Positions 15,191 through 23,066 of a DNA stretch of 29,441 nucleotides are shown here, in pieces (position 1 is the stretch's first letter; the number at the start of each line of letters is the position of its first letter). The DNA comes from JALOOE01 sp964423545 (GTDB lineage Bacteria; Chloroflexota; Anaerolineae; CG2-30-64-16): NCBI GenBank assembly GCA_964423545.1, contig CAYRFV010000036.1, forward strand, positions 1-29,441, written 5' to 3'. The position numbers and the translations under genes are program-made. Under the pieces are notes generated by a model that was not told the origin of the DNA, did not search any database, and saw only the letters and a program-made list of their open reading frames with translations.

Positions 15191-16693
15191 TCAGGCCCGG
15201 CCATGCTCTGCGGCCTCGGCAACACGCACCACCCAAACCTCCTCGGTGTCGGGGCCGACGATGGCCCAATCGGCCAGGCGCAGGCCGCAAACCCACGCGA
15301 TCCCTCTGCAGCAAACCAGTAGGGGCCAATCAGCGCGTGCGCGCCTGGGCACCTTGGCGTCGATCATGAACTCATTGAGCTTTACGCTGCGTCCGCCGAG
15401 TCCGTGCGGCTGAAACCGATCTCCGGGCTGCCTGCAACGAACCACCAACTCCTCTCCCAGAGCACGGGCGTCCAAATAGGCGATCCACGGGTCTGCATCT
15501 GCCCCAAGCCCTTCAGGCGCCACGCTGCGGTGCGCGCGCTCGACGACAATCCGCCACCGACCGGCTGCAGTGACGCCGGAGCCGACCAACGCGTGGATGA
15601 CTGCGTTGGCCGGCTCAGAGGGCAGCGACGCCGCCTCCGGCCCGATGCGCAACAGGCGGTAGTCGATCTCCAGCTCAAGCCCGGCGGCCAGTGTCGCCCT
15701 TTGGCCGGTCGCGCCTTCGCGCGCCAGCCACACCGCTCGCTCCACGTGCTCCCAGTTGATGTTGCGCAGGCTGGCACGCAGCCGATGGATCGCCTCGCGC
15801 AGGCTGGCGCGCTGCAGGCCCAGAGGCAGCGCGCGCCAGGTCGCCAGGTCGAACGCAACCTCGCCGGCATTCCGGCTCACGACCACTTTGGCCCACGCCC
15901 TCTCGGTCTCGGCCCGCAGCACCTCATGGTCACCGGCGAGCGTCTCAGCCGTATGCGCCAACACCTCCCGAATCTGCGGATTGTAACCTTCGAGGATCGG
16001 CAGCAGCTCGTGGCGGAGCCGGTTGCGGAAGAACGTTGCATCCTCATTGCTGCGATCGAAGCGCGGCTCAAGCCCCTGTTCGGCGCAGTATGCCGCAATT
16101 GCCGCACGCGGTGTCGTCAGCAAGGGCCGGATGAGAACCGGCGCAGCCAGCTTCACCCGCTCCTGTTTTCCCGCGTGCCCCGCATCCTCGCCCGGCAGCC
16201 GCAAGGCATCCATCGGCGTTTTCGGCAGCATGCCGCGCAAGCCGGCTACGCCGCTGCCGCGCAGAAAATGCATCAGAACCGTTTCAGCCTGGTCATCGGC
16301 GTTATGCCCCACGGCAACCCCATCCGCGCCGACCTCGACAGCCACATCAGCAAGGAAACGATAGCGCGCCTGGCGGGCCGCCTCCTCCAATGACAGTCCG
16401 GCTGCGTTCGCAAGCGCGCCCACATCGGTCTGGCGGATGGTGTACGGCAGCCCCATGCGTTCGGCGAAATCCGCCACAAACCGGGCGTCGGCATCCGCCT
16501 CCACCCCGCGCAGTCCGTGGTTGAGGTGAGCGACATGCAACCGCAGCCCCATTGCGGGCGCAAGCCGGCTCAACAGATGCAGCAGACAGAGCGAATCCGG
16601 TCCGCCCGACACACCTATGACCAGGGCTGCACCGTCACGCAGCAGGTCACCCCGGCGGATGATGCGCCGCACCTGGGGAAGGAGATCGGCCAT
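15191..16693 (-). CDS. tilS: tRNA(Ile)-lysidine synthetase
   Basis: This 500-residue enzyme ligates lysine to C34 of tRNA-Ile(CAU) using ATP, which is essential for reading AUA codons. The PP-loop ATP site SGGPDS is at residues 29-34. It is followed by HVAHLNHGLRG, VGHNADDQAETVLMHFLRGSG, RPLL and FDRSNEDATFFRNRLRHELLP, all classic TilS features. The C-terminal domain carries FQPHGLGGRSVKLNEFMIDAKVPR and the closing VCGLRLADWA. The start is the ATG at 16693; upstream codons in frame are not family-like. No Shine-Dalgarno site is seen, and a -10-like box ends only seven bases before the ATG, so the message may be leaderless. It is the first gene of the - strand cluster. Confidence 0.95.
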   Translation of the reverse strand: MADLLPQVRRIIRRGDLLRDGAALVIGVSGGPDSLCLLHLLSRLAPAMGLRLHVAHLNHGLRGVEADADARFVADFAERMGLPYTIRQTDVGALANAAGLSLEEAARQARYRFLADVAVEVGADGVAVGHNADDQAETVLMHFLRGSGVAGLRGMLPKTPMDALRLPGEDAGHAGKQERVKLAAPVLIRPLLTTPRAAIAAYCAEQGLEPRFDRSNEDATFFRNRLRHELLPILEGYNPQIREVLAHTAETLAGDHEVLRAETERAWAKVVVSRNAGEVAFDLATWRALPLGLQRASLREAIHRLRASLRNINWEHVERAVWLAREGATGQRATLAAGLELEIDYRLLRIGPEAASLPSEPANAVIHALVGSGVTAAGRWRIVVERAHRSVAPEGLGADADPWIAYLDARALGEELVVRCRQPGDRFQPHGLGGRSVKLNEFMIDAKVPRRARADWPLLVCCRGIAWVCGLRLADWAIVGPDTEEVWVVRVAEAAEHGRA

Positions 16694-16700
16694 GATGCGG

Positions 16701-16730
16701 ATGATAGCATGCGGAGCGGGAAAGCAACAA
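16701..16730 (-). promoter_or_regulatory. putative promoter of the tilS cluster
   Basis: On the - strand, TTGTTG (16730-16725) and TATCAT (16706-16701) are 18 bases apart. The -10 box matches consensus at five of six bases; the -35 box is weak. Seven bases separate it from the tilS ATG, so transcription would begin at or next to the start codon. Confidence 0.4.
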
Positions 16731-16946
16731 GTCGCGCCGCCAGCAGAGGGGCCGCGATTTTGTGCTTGCGGAAGCACATGGTACGATGGATGGGATTTGC
16801 ACCGCTCATGAGGTTCCACCGAAGATGGCTGATGCCAACCTGCCAGATCCTTCCGACGACCGCACGCAGTCCCGAACCCACGTGATCGCAATTGTCCAGC
16901 CGGCAGTCGCCGCAGGAGTCTCATACGAGCCTCGGAGGGGCCAGGG
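16731..16946 (+). promoter_or_regulatory. divergent intergenic region with an inverted repeat upstream of the second catabolic operon
   Basis: TGTGCTT (16761-16767) and AAGCACA (16772-16778) form a perfect 7-bp inverted repeat with a 4-base centre. This fits an operator for a dimeric regulator or a small hairpin. It overlaps a weak promoter candidate, TTGTGC (16760-16765) and TACGAT (16782-16787), with a 16-base spacer. The ribosome site GGAGGGG (16934-16940) serves the following ATG. A 54-codon frame from the ATG at 16789 ends in an ATGA overlap with that gene, but its composition gives no support for coding. Confidence 0.4.
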
Positions 16947-18002
16947 ATGAAACCTGTTGCACTCGGCGTGATCGGCTGCGGCGTGATCGGCCGGCATCAT
17001 CTGGCCGCCGCCAGCCGCATGCCTCTTATCCACATCGCTGCCATCGCGGATCGGATCGAAGAGCGCGGCCGTGAGATGGCCGAGCAGTACAACGTGACGA
17101 AACGGTACGTCGAGGGCGCCGAGCTGCTGATGGATCCGGAGGTCGAAGCGGTCGTCCTCGCGTTTCCCGCAGCCGGGCGGTTCCCCCTTGCGATGCAGGC
17201 GTTCCAGCGAGGAATCCACGTTCTCACCGAAAAGCCGGTCGCCATGAACGCCGAGGAGGTGCGCCGGATGATTGCAGGCCGCGGCAAACTCGTGGCCGGA
17301 TGCTGTTCGTCACGCTATCGCTTCCTGCCCTCGGCCGACGCTGTGACGCAGTTCATCGCCACCGGCGCACTCGGCGCACTGCGAGTGGTCCGAGCGCGCA
17401 ACATCGTCGCGGCAGGCGCGCCGCCTGTCGCCCCTCCGCCTACCTGGAGGCTGCGCCGCGACGAAAACGGCGGCGGCATCCTGATGAATTGGGGCTGCTA
17501 TGATCTCGATTTTCTGCTGGGGATCACCGGCTGGTCGTTGCGGCCACGAACGGTGCTCGCGCAGATGTGGACGCTGCCCGAGCATTTCTCTTCGCGCGCG
17601 GCGCCGCACTCCGACGCGGAAACGCATGTGACAGCGCTGATCTGCTGCGAGGGCGGCGCGGCGATCAACTACGAGCGCGGCGAGTTCGTAGCAGGCCGCA
17701 CCGAGAGCGCCTGGCAGATCGTGGGGAGCCTCGGCACGCTGCACCTGACCATGACCACGGTCCATACCAAAACCGTCGCGTTCGATGCCGCGGACCGAGA
17801 ACGAGGCGCGATCGCCCAAACGGTGTGGCAGGGCGATGAAGATGCTGCGCGCGTGCATGACGGTCCTGTCCAGGATTTCTGCGCAGCGATTCGCGCAGGA
17901 AAGCAGCCCAGGACCGGTCTGGAACAGGCGCTGATCGTCCAACGCATCAGCGATGCGATCTATCGGTCTGCCCAGAGCGGGCAGGCGACGGAGGTGGTCT
18001 GA
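16947..18002 (+). CDS. Gfo/Idh/MocA family oxidoreductase
   Basis: This 351-residue NAD(P)-dependent sugar or polyol dehydrogenase has an N-terminal Rossmann site GVIGCGVIGRHH (7-18), the family motif EKP in VLTEKPVAM (91-99), and the substrate-side stretch ENGGGILMNWGCYDLDFLL (172-190). There the usual catalytic-region pattern reads GCYDLD. The ATG follows GGAGGGG. The gene is first in the second catabolic operon, with two bases to the next gene. It probably oxidises a sugar or cyclitol that the following isomerase-fold proteins process. D-apiose dehydrogenase (ApsD) also belongs to this superfamily, so a link with the apionate operon 10 kb away is possible but unproven. Confidence 0.9.
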   Translation: MKPVALGVIGCGVIGRHHLAAASRMPLIHIAAIADRIEERGREMAEQYNVTKRYVEGAELLMDPEVEAVVLAFPAAGRFPLAMQAFQRGIHVLTEKPVAMNAEEVRRMIAGRGKLVAGCCSSRYRFLPSADAVTQFIATGALGALRVVRARNIVAAGAPPVAPPPTWRLRRDENGGGILMNWGCYDLDFLLGITGWSLRPRTVLAQMWTLPEHFSSRAAPHSDAETHVTALICCEGGAAINYERGEFVAGRTESAWQIVGSLGTLHLTMTTVHTKTVAFDAADRERGAIAQTVWQGDEDAARVHDGPVQDFCAAIRAGKQPRTGLEQALIVQRISDAIYRSAQSGQATEVV

Positions 18003-18004
18003 CG

Positions 18005-18805
18005 ATGAAGTACGCGTTCATGAGTTTCTCGTGTCCTGATCTCTCGCTCGGGGAGATGCTCGCCCTGGCTGGCCGGCTCGGCTACGATGGGATCGAACCG
18101 CGGTTGGCGAGCGGGCATCGGCATGGAATCGAGACAACGCTCGGCGCGGGCGACCGCAGCACGATCCGGCGGCAAGTGGCGGAGAGCCGGATCGCGCTCG
18201 CCTGCCTGGCGACAGGGTGCCAGTACGCCAATCCGACCAGGACCGCCGAGATGGTTGATGAAACACGGCGCGCGATCGAGTTGGCTGCGGAGATCGGATG
18301 CAGCCGCCTGCGCGTATTTGGAGGCGCCCTCCCCGCCGGCGTTGGTCGGGAACAGGCCGTCGACCTGCTCGCCGGCGCGCTGAGCCAGGTGGCGGATCAG
18401 GCGCAGACAAGCGGCGTCACGGTCTGCATCGAAACGCACGATGATTGGTCGCATCCCGCACATCTGGCCGACGTGCTGCGTCGCGTGAACCATCCCGCCA
18501 TCCGCATCAACTGGGATATCATGCACCCCATCCGCCAGGGACGCATCACCATGGATGAAGCGTTCACCCTCGTGCAGCCCTGGATCGGCCACGTGCATTT
18601 CCACGACGGCTCAGCCGGCCTCGATAAGCTGGAGCTGCTGCCGGTCGGCAAGGGCGACATCGACCACCGCCGGGCCGTGCAGCTACTGACGGGGATGTCG
18701 TACACCGGCTATCTCAGCGGCGAGTGGATCAACTGGGAGCCTTATGAGGTGCACCTGCCGCGCGAGCTGGCGACAATGAAGATGTTCGAGCAGCAGGCCG
18801 TATGA
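18005..18805 (+). CDS. xylose isomerase-like TIM-barrel protein (sugar isomerase/epimerase)
   Basis: This 266-residue protein belongs to the AP endonuclease 2/sugar phosphate isomerase superfamily. Predicted metal ligands at the strand ends are E143 (CIETHDDW), D171 (INWDIMHP), H198 (GHVHFHD) and E240 (LSGEWINW). The full barrel is present and there is no signal peptide. Members isomerise or epimerise keto-sugars, or act as dehydratases or decarboxylases, so the substrate cannot be assigned from the fold. It lies two bases after the Gfo/Idh/MocA gene, and its stop overlaps the next start by four bases, so it belongs to one translationally coupled set. It is the first of three such barrels in this operon. 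Confidence 0.87.
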   Translation: MKYAFMSFSCPDLSLGEMLALAGRLGYDGIEPRLASGHRHGIETTLGAGDRSTIRRQVAESRIALACLATGCQYANPTRTAEMVDETRRAIELAAEIGCSRLRVFGGALPAGVGREQAVDLLAGALSQVADQAQTSGVTVCIETHDDWSHPAHLADVLRRVNHPAIRINWDIMHPIRQGRITMDEAFTLVQPWIGHVHFHDGSAGLDKLELLPVGKGDIDHRRAVQLLTGMSYTGYLSGEWINWEPYEVHLPRELATMKMFEQQAV

Positions 18806-19605
18806 TCTCGATCACCACAGATTATGCCACCGTGGACAGGGGCGATCCGTCGCCCTATCTGCAACGCATCGCGGAGGCCGGCTTCACGCACGTCCACTGG
18901 TGCCATCATTGGAACACGGACTTCATCTACACCGTGCCCGAGATCGAGCAGATACGCAGGTGGCTGGAGGCGTTCGGTCTGAAGCTGCTCGACCTGCACG
19001 CGCCGGTCGGCCCTGAGAGAAACTGGTTCTCGACGAACGAATGGGAGCGCCAGGCGGGAGTGGAGGTGGTCAAGAACCGGCTGGAGATGACCGCGCGCCT
19101 CGGCGGCGACGCCATCGTCATGCACATCGCGGGACAGCCGGGATCTCCGCACCTCCACCGCTCGCTCGATGCGCTGGAGCCAGTCGTTCGCCAACTGAGC
19201 GTGCGCATTGCGTTGGAAAATGGCCCGTTCGACGCCGTCGACTACTGGCTGGCGCACTACGNNNNNNNNNNGCACTACGGCCCCGAATTCCTGGGGCTCT
19301 GCTACGATTCAGGCCATGGCAACCTGACGCCGGATGGCCTGGAGCGTCTCAGCCGGCTCGCCGATCGGCTGCTCGTCGTCCACCTGCACGACAACGACGG
19401 CGGGTCCGATCAGCATGACCTCATCTTCAGCGGCACGGTGGACTGGGAAAAGCTGGCGCGTATCCTGGCGCACTCTGCTTATGATAAGCCAATCAGCTCC
19501 GAAAGCAACATGGGCCGCTCGGGGATCACGGACGAGATGGAATTTCTTGCACGGGCGTACCAGGCCGGCCAACAGCTCACGACCATGGTGCAGAAAGAGA
19601 AATGA
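18802..19605 (+). CDS. TIM-barrel sugar isomerase/epimerase interrupted by an assembly gap
   Basis: This is a protein of about 267 residues in the same superfamily as its neighbour but not a close copy. Ligand candidates are E139 (IALENGP), D169 and H172 (LCYDSGHGN), H194 or H196 (VVHLHDND) and E234 (ISSESNM). Ten undetermined bases (19262-19271) fall inside it; with exactly ten the frame is kept, giving four unknown residues. GCACTACG stands on both sides of the gap, so the true sequence may be shorter. The start overlaps the preceding stop (ATGA), and the next gene begins three bases after the stop. Segments such as DLHAPVGPERNWFS and HDLIFSGTVDWEKLA suit a sugar substrate; no precise activity is assigned. 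Confidence 0.82.
   Translation: MISITTDYATVDRGDPSPYLQRIAEAGFTHVHWCHHWNTDFIYTVPEIEQIRRWLEAFGLKLLDLHAPVGPERNWFSTNEWERQAGVEVVKNRLEMTARLGGDAIVMHIAGQPGSPHLHRSLDALEPVVRQLSVRIALENGPFDAVDYWLAHYXXXXHYGPEFLGLCYDSGHGNLTPDGLERLSRLADRLLVVHLHDNDGGSDQHDLIFSGTVDWEKLARILAHSAYDKPISSESNMGRSGITDEMEFLARAYQAGQQLTTMVQKEK
19262..19271. other. assembly gap of 10 N
   Basis: The run of ten N is flanked by GCACTACG on the left (19254-19261) and again on the right (19272-19279). A fixed 10-N spacer with a shared 8-mer suggests scaffolded contig ends that may overlap. Collapsing them removes 18 bases and keeps the reading frame. Confidence 0.95.
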
Positions 19606-19608
19606 AAC

Positions 19609-20589
19609 ATGCAGCCCAGGGAGATCATCCTTGCTAACATCAACCACCAGAATCCGCCGCGGCCCGGCCTGACCTTCGACCGAGGCCGGCGCAACGACAT
19701 GCTGGGCTGCGGGCTGATGCCCCACGGCTATGAACAGAAACGCTGGGTTGACGGGAAGCTGGAGTACTACGACGACGAGTGGGGCAATCTGTGGGTGCGC
19801 ATGCGCGACGGGTCGATGAAGGGCGAAATCTTCAGACCGGCCATCGAAGATTGGCGGCAGCTGGATGCGCTTCAGCCGCCTGACTACTCGCACCCAGACT
19901 GTGCGGCGCGCATGAACGAGTTGTTCAGCCAGCCAACCGACAAGTATAAGCTGGCCCACATTGGCGGCTGGATCTTCGACAACGCCCGTTACCTGCGCAA
20001 GATGGAGGTCTATTTCGCCGACATGGCGCAGTATCCCGACGAGGTGCGGCGCATGCACGCCATCGTGGCGCAGGTGTATGAGCAGAAGATCCACCTGGCA
20101 GGCAAAGCCGGCGCCGACGGCATCTTCATCGGCGAGGATATGGGCACGCAGACAGGCCTGCTCTTCAGCCCGAAGATGTTCCGCTTCTACTTCAAAGATC
20201 TGTACACCCGGCTGCTCAGCATTGCGCACGACTACGGCATGAAGGTGTTCGAGCATTCGTGCGGCCAGAATTGGGCGATCGTCCCGGATCTGCTCGATGC
20301 GGGCGTCGATGTGTTTCAGTTCGATCAGCCGGCGCTGTATGACATGCCCCGGCTGGCGGCGCTGTTCAGGCAGCGCAACGCAGCGCTCTGGAGTCCGGTG
20401 GACATCCAGACGATCCTGCCCACTGGAGACCGGGCGACCATCGAGGCGGGTGCGAACCGCATGATCGACATCTTCTGGGGCGGGCTGATCTGCAAGAACT
20501 ACGGCGACCTGCACGGCATCGGCGTCGAAGAGGCGTGGGATATGTGGGCCTACCGCGCCATCTGCCAGCGCGCCGGTGTCGAGGCTTGA
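19609..20589 (+). CDS. uroporphyrinogen decarboxylase (URO-D) family protein
   Basis: This 326-residue protein has the URO-D/cobamide methyltransferase TIM-barrel fold. It has DGIFIGEDMGTQTGLLFSPKMF, a typical URO-D strand with substrate-side Asp, and FEHSCGQNWAIVPDLLDAGVD, in which His-x-Cys resembles the zinc site of methylcobamide:CoM methyltransferases. A later Cys (GGLICKNYGD) could be a third ligand. It lacks the N-terminal Arg-rich signature of true heme-pathway HemE and sits in a sugar operon. A methyl transfer or C-C/C-O cleavage role on the operon substrate is therefore more likely than heme synthesis (inference). It lies three bases after the isomerase gene, and a palindromic repeat follows it. 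Confidence 0.85.
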   Translation: MQPREIILANINHQNPPRPGLTFDRGRRNDMLGCGLMPHGYEQKRWVDGKLEYYDDEWGNLWVRMRDGSMKGEIFRPAIEDWRQLDALQPPDYSHPDCAARMNELFSQPTDKYKLAHIGGWIFDNARYLRKMEVYFADMAQYPDEVRRMHAIVAQVYEQKIHLAGKAGADGIFIGEDMGTQTGLLFSPKMFRFYFKDLYTRLLSIAHDYGMKVFEHSCGQNWAIVPDLLDAGVDVFQFDQPALYDMPRLAALFRQRNAALWSPVDIQTILPTGDRATIEAGANRMIDIFWGGLICKNYGDLHGIGVEEAWDMWAYRAICQRAGVEA

Positions 20590-20591
20590 AC

Positions 20592-20662
20592 TCGCCGCAA
20601 AGGACGCGGAGCCTCGGAGCACCGACCCCAAGGATCCCACGGCCGCGGCGTCTTTGCGGCGA
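20592..20662. repeat. long imperfect palindrome between two URO-D-family genes
   Basis: TCGCCGCAAAGGACGC (20592-20607) is complementary to GCGTCTTTGCGGCGA (20648-20662) over 15 bp with a single bulged G. The 40-base centre holds GGAGCCTCGGAGC. The CGCAAAGGACGC wording is of a kind seen as dispersed palindromic repeats in large bacterial genomes (from memory). It occupies most of the 93-base gap, could form a hairpin in the message, and has no T-run. Confidence 0.75.
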
Positions 20663-20682
20663 AAGGTCGATACGGAGCGACG

Positions 20683-21951
20683 ATGCCGAACGACTTCACC
20701 ATCACCCCGGACGAACGGTCCTATCTGCGAGAGCTCGCCAGGAAGCAGGCCGAGTACGCTGCGCTGCCGATCATGGCCGAGCGGACCGCTCTCTGGTATC
20801 GCCACAACGCGCTCAGAGGAGAGCGGCCTATCGTCGTCATGGAGATGGGCACCTTCGAGCGTGACATGCTGCCCGATCCGAGATGCTCATCCCCGGCGGC
20901 AGTCGAGATCGAGCGCAGCCTGCTGCGCCCCATCATCAGCCACGAAGAGATCGATGACGACAAGGTTGTCCCCGACCACTTCACCGTCTACTGGCGCATC
21001 CACACCGACGAGTTCGGCATCGACATCCCGACCGATCGCGCTGAGGACGCCGAAGGACGGGCCATCGGTTACCACTGGCAGCACCCCATCAAGGCGCTGA
21101 AACGTGACTTCCACAAGCTCAAGCCTGCCACCTTCAGCGTGGATCGCGATGGAACACTCGCCTGGCGGGCCTGCGTGGAGGAGGTGCTGGGCGACATCCT
21201 GCCGGTCGTGGTCAAGAACCACAGCCTGGCCTGGCATGCAGCGCTCTGCGCCAAAGTGGTGCGGCTGATGAGCCTGGAGCAGATGATGTATGCCATGATC
21301 GATGAGCCCGACGAATTGCATGCGCTCATGGCCTATCTTCGGGACAACGTGCTGGCCTATGCGAAGTGGCAGGAGCGAGAGGGGTTGCTGACGCTGAACA
21401 ACGGCAACGACTACACCGGTGCAGGCAGCTATGGCTTCACGAACGAGCTGCCGACGGAATCCTCGCGGCGGAATGGACAGGTGACGACGCACGACTTGTG
21501 GTTCAACATCAACTCACAGGAAACGGTCAGCATTTCCCCTCGCATGTATGGACGCTTCGTCTTCCCTTACTATCGCGACCTCTGTGAGCCGTTCGGCCTG
21601 GTCTACTACGGCTGCTGTGAGCCGGTGCACGACATCTGGCAGGACTACGTCAGCAAACTGCCGCACCTCCGCAAGGTCTCCATTTCGGCCTGGTGCAACG
21701 AGGAGTTCATGGGCGAAGCGCTGCGGGGCAGCCGCGTAATCTACTCGCGCAAGCCCAGCCCCAACTTCGTCGGCGTCGGCGTGACCTTCGACGCCGAAGG
21801 CTTTCGCTCGCACATCGCCAGGACGCTGACCGCGGCGCGTGGCTGTCACCTCGAGATCATCTTCCGCGACATTTACACCGTGACCGGTGACCGCACCAAG
21901 CCGGGACAGGCCGTGAAGATCGCCCGGCAAGCCATCGACGCGATGTGGTGA
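20683..21951 (+). CDS. divergent URO-D-like protein with GCCE motif (paralogue 1)
   Basis: This 422-residue protein is related to the 24530-25750 gene product. Both begin with a helical (L)RELAR...ERxxLWxRHN segment (here about 14-42), have a central region, and share a C-terminal URO-D-like half with YYGCCEP (GCCE at 310-313), a PHLRKVSISAW strand and YSRKPSPNFVGVG. The vicinal Cys pair takes the place of the H-x-C zinc motif of typical URO-D methyltransferases, so it may bind metal. I recall similar proteins labelled as URO-D-like or trimethylamine-corrinoid-protein-like, but no function is established. The ATG at 20683 has GGAG just upstream. It follows the palindrome and precedes a small ORF. 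A corrinoid-linked role is only inferred. Confidence 0.8.
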   Translation: MPNDFTITPDERSYLRELARKQAEYAALPIMAERTALWYRHNALRGERPIVVMEMGTFERDMLPDPRCSSPAAVEIERSLLRPIISHEEIDDDKVVPDHFTVYWRIHTDEFGIDIPTDRAEDAEGRAIGYHWQHPIKALKRDFHKLKPATFSVDRDGTLAWRACVEEVLGDILPVVVKNHSLAWHAALCAKVVRLMSLEQMMYAMIDEPDELHALMAYLRDNVLAYAKWQEREGLLTLNNGNDYTGAGSYGFTNELPTESSRRNGQVTTHDLWFNINSQETVSISPRMYGRFVFPYYRDLCEPFGLVYYGCCEPVHDIWQDYVSKLPHLRKVSISAWCNEEFMGEALRGSRVIYSRKPSPNFVGVGVTFDAEGFRSHIARTLTAARGCHLEIIFRDIYTVTGDRTKPGQAVKIARQAIDAMW

Positions 21952-21963
21952 GGACGGCTCTCG

Positions 21964-22107
21964 ATGGGGGTCGCCGGGAAGTACCCACTGACCGGTGCGG
22001 TTCATGCGCGGCTGAATCGCCTGCTGGCGCTTCGCCGCGCCGGCGAGCCGGATAGCGCGGCCATGCAGTCCGAAGCCGCAGCGTTGCAGCGCGTTCTGAT
22101 CGGCTAG
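21964..22107 (+). CDS. small ORF of 47 codons between two operon genes
   Basis: This frame begins MGVAGKYPLTGAVHARLNRL and ends LQRVLIG, followed by TAG. It fills most of the 184-base space between paralogue 1 and the next isomerase. GAGGA (21950-21954) lies nine bases before the ATG, third codon positions are G/C-rich like those of the neighbours, and the Ala/Leu/Arg-rich sequence would be helical. There is no signal peptide. I recognise no family; it may be a genuine small protein or chance in high-GC DNA. Confidence 0.42.
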   Translation: MGVAGKYPLTGAVHARLNRLLALRRAGEPDSAAMQSEAAALQRVLIG

Positions 22108-22135
22108 ATCAGCGCAGAAGGAGGAGGACCAATCG

Positions 22136-22978
22136 ATGTACAAGTCTCTTTCGGTGGGAGCGATCGGCGTCAAGGCCGACCTCGCCGCGGCGGCCGGCCT
22201 GGCTGCCCGCCACGGCTTCGATGCGGTGCACGTCAACGTGCGTGAGGTTGCCGCGCTCGGCCCAACCCAGGCGCAGGAGATCCTGGCACGAGCAGGCGTC
22301 AGGGCGGCAGGCTTCGGACTGCCGATCCAATATCGACAGGAGGCGGGGGAGTTCCAGACAGCGCTGGCCGAGCTGCGCGAGCTGGCGGCCGTGGCGCAGG
22401 CGATGGGATTGACCCGAACGACCACCTGGGTGCCGAGCTGGCACGACACCCTTGACTTCGCCGCGAATTATGCGTTTCTGCGCGACCGCTTCGCACAGGT
22501 TGCGTCGATCCTCAAGGACCACGGCATTCGCTTCGGGCTGGAGTTCCTCGGGCCGAAGACCCTGCGTGACGGCCATCCGTACGCGTTTATCCACACCATG
22601 GACGGCATGTTGGCGCTTTGCTCCGACATCAACACGGGCAACGTCGGCCTGCTGCTGGACGCCTACCACTGGTACACCGCGGGCGGGACGCTGGCCGACC
22701 TGGACCGGCTCACCGACGCCGAGATCGTGGACGTGCATGTCAACGACGCGCCGGCAGGCGTGCCGCTCGATCAGCAGCTCGACGGCGTGCGCGGACTGCC
22801 GGGCGAAACCGGCGTCATCGGCGTGCCGGCCTTCTTAGCGGCCGTGGCCCGCATCGGCTACACCGGGCCGGTGATGGTCGAGCCGTTCAGCCAACGCGTG
22901 CGCGAGATGTCGCCCGAGGACGCGGTGCGCGCCACGGGAGAGGCGCTGAACAGCGTGTGGCGCGCGGCAGGGCTGTGA
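22136..22978 (+). CDS. TIM-barrel sugar isomerase/epimerase
   Basis: This 280-residue member of the xylose isomerase-like barrel superfamily is the third in this operon. Putative metal ligands are E136 (FGLEFLGP), D175 and H178 (LLLDAYHWY), H201 (VDVHVNDAP) and E249 (VMVEPF). The DAYHWY and NDAP strands recall hydroxypyruvate isomerase- and inosose-dehydratase-type relatives, but the substrate is not readable from this. A very strong ribosome site, AAGGAGGAGG (22119-22128), precedes the ATG, suggesting high expression. No signal peptide is seen. The sulfatase gene begins 88 bases downstream. Confidence 0.88.
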   Translation: MYKSLSVGAIGVKADLAAAAGLAARHGFDAVHVNVREVAALGPTQAQEILARAGVRAAGFGLPIQYRQEAGEFQTALAELRELAAVAQAMGLTRTTTWVPSWHDTLDFAANYAFLRDRFAQVASILKDHGIRFGLEFLGPKTLRDGHPYAFIHTMDGMLALCSDINTGNVGLLLDAYHWYTAGGTLADLDRLTDAEIVDVHVNDAPAGVPLDQQLDGVRGLPGETGVIGVPAFLAAVARIGYTGPVMVEPFSQRVREMSPEDAVRATGEALNSVWRAAGL

Positions 22979-23066
22979 TCAGCCAACCTCAAGCCACGCG
23001 CTTCAGATCTTTCGCTCTTGGCGCAACGCGTTTCGCGCTTTGCCCTTGATGAGGAGACAGCGACCC

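Noticed and set aside
16694..16924. 77-codon N-terminal extension of TilS
   Set aside because: The PP-loop lies at the normal distance from the ATG at 16693, and the extension covers the divergent promoter region.
16789..16950. 54-codon frame ending in an ATGA overlap with the Gfo/Idh/MocA start
   Set aside because: The overlap is suggestive of a leader peptide, but there is no ribosome site, no recognisable sequence, and it runs across the operator-like region.
19309..20805. 498-codon - strand frame opposite the isomerase and URO-D genes
   Set aside because: Antisense to motif-bearing genes, His/Arg/Asp-rich translation without a recognisable domain.
22979..23066. GCGCAACGCGTTTCGCGC stretch before the sulfatase as a repeat or terminator
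   Set aside because: It contains only a 4-bp CGCG/CGCG stem with no T-run and no second copy in the window; too weak to call.
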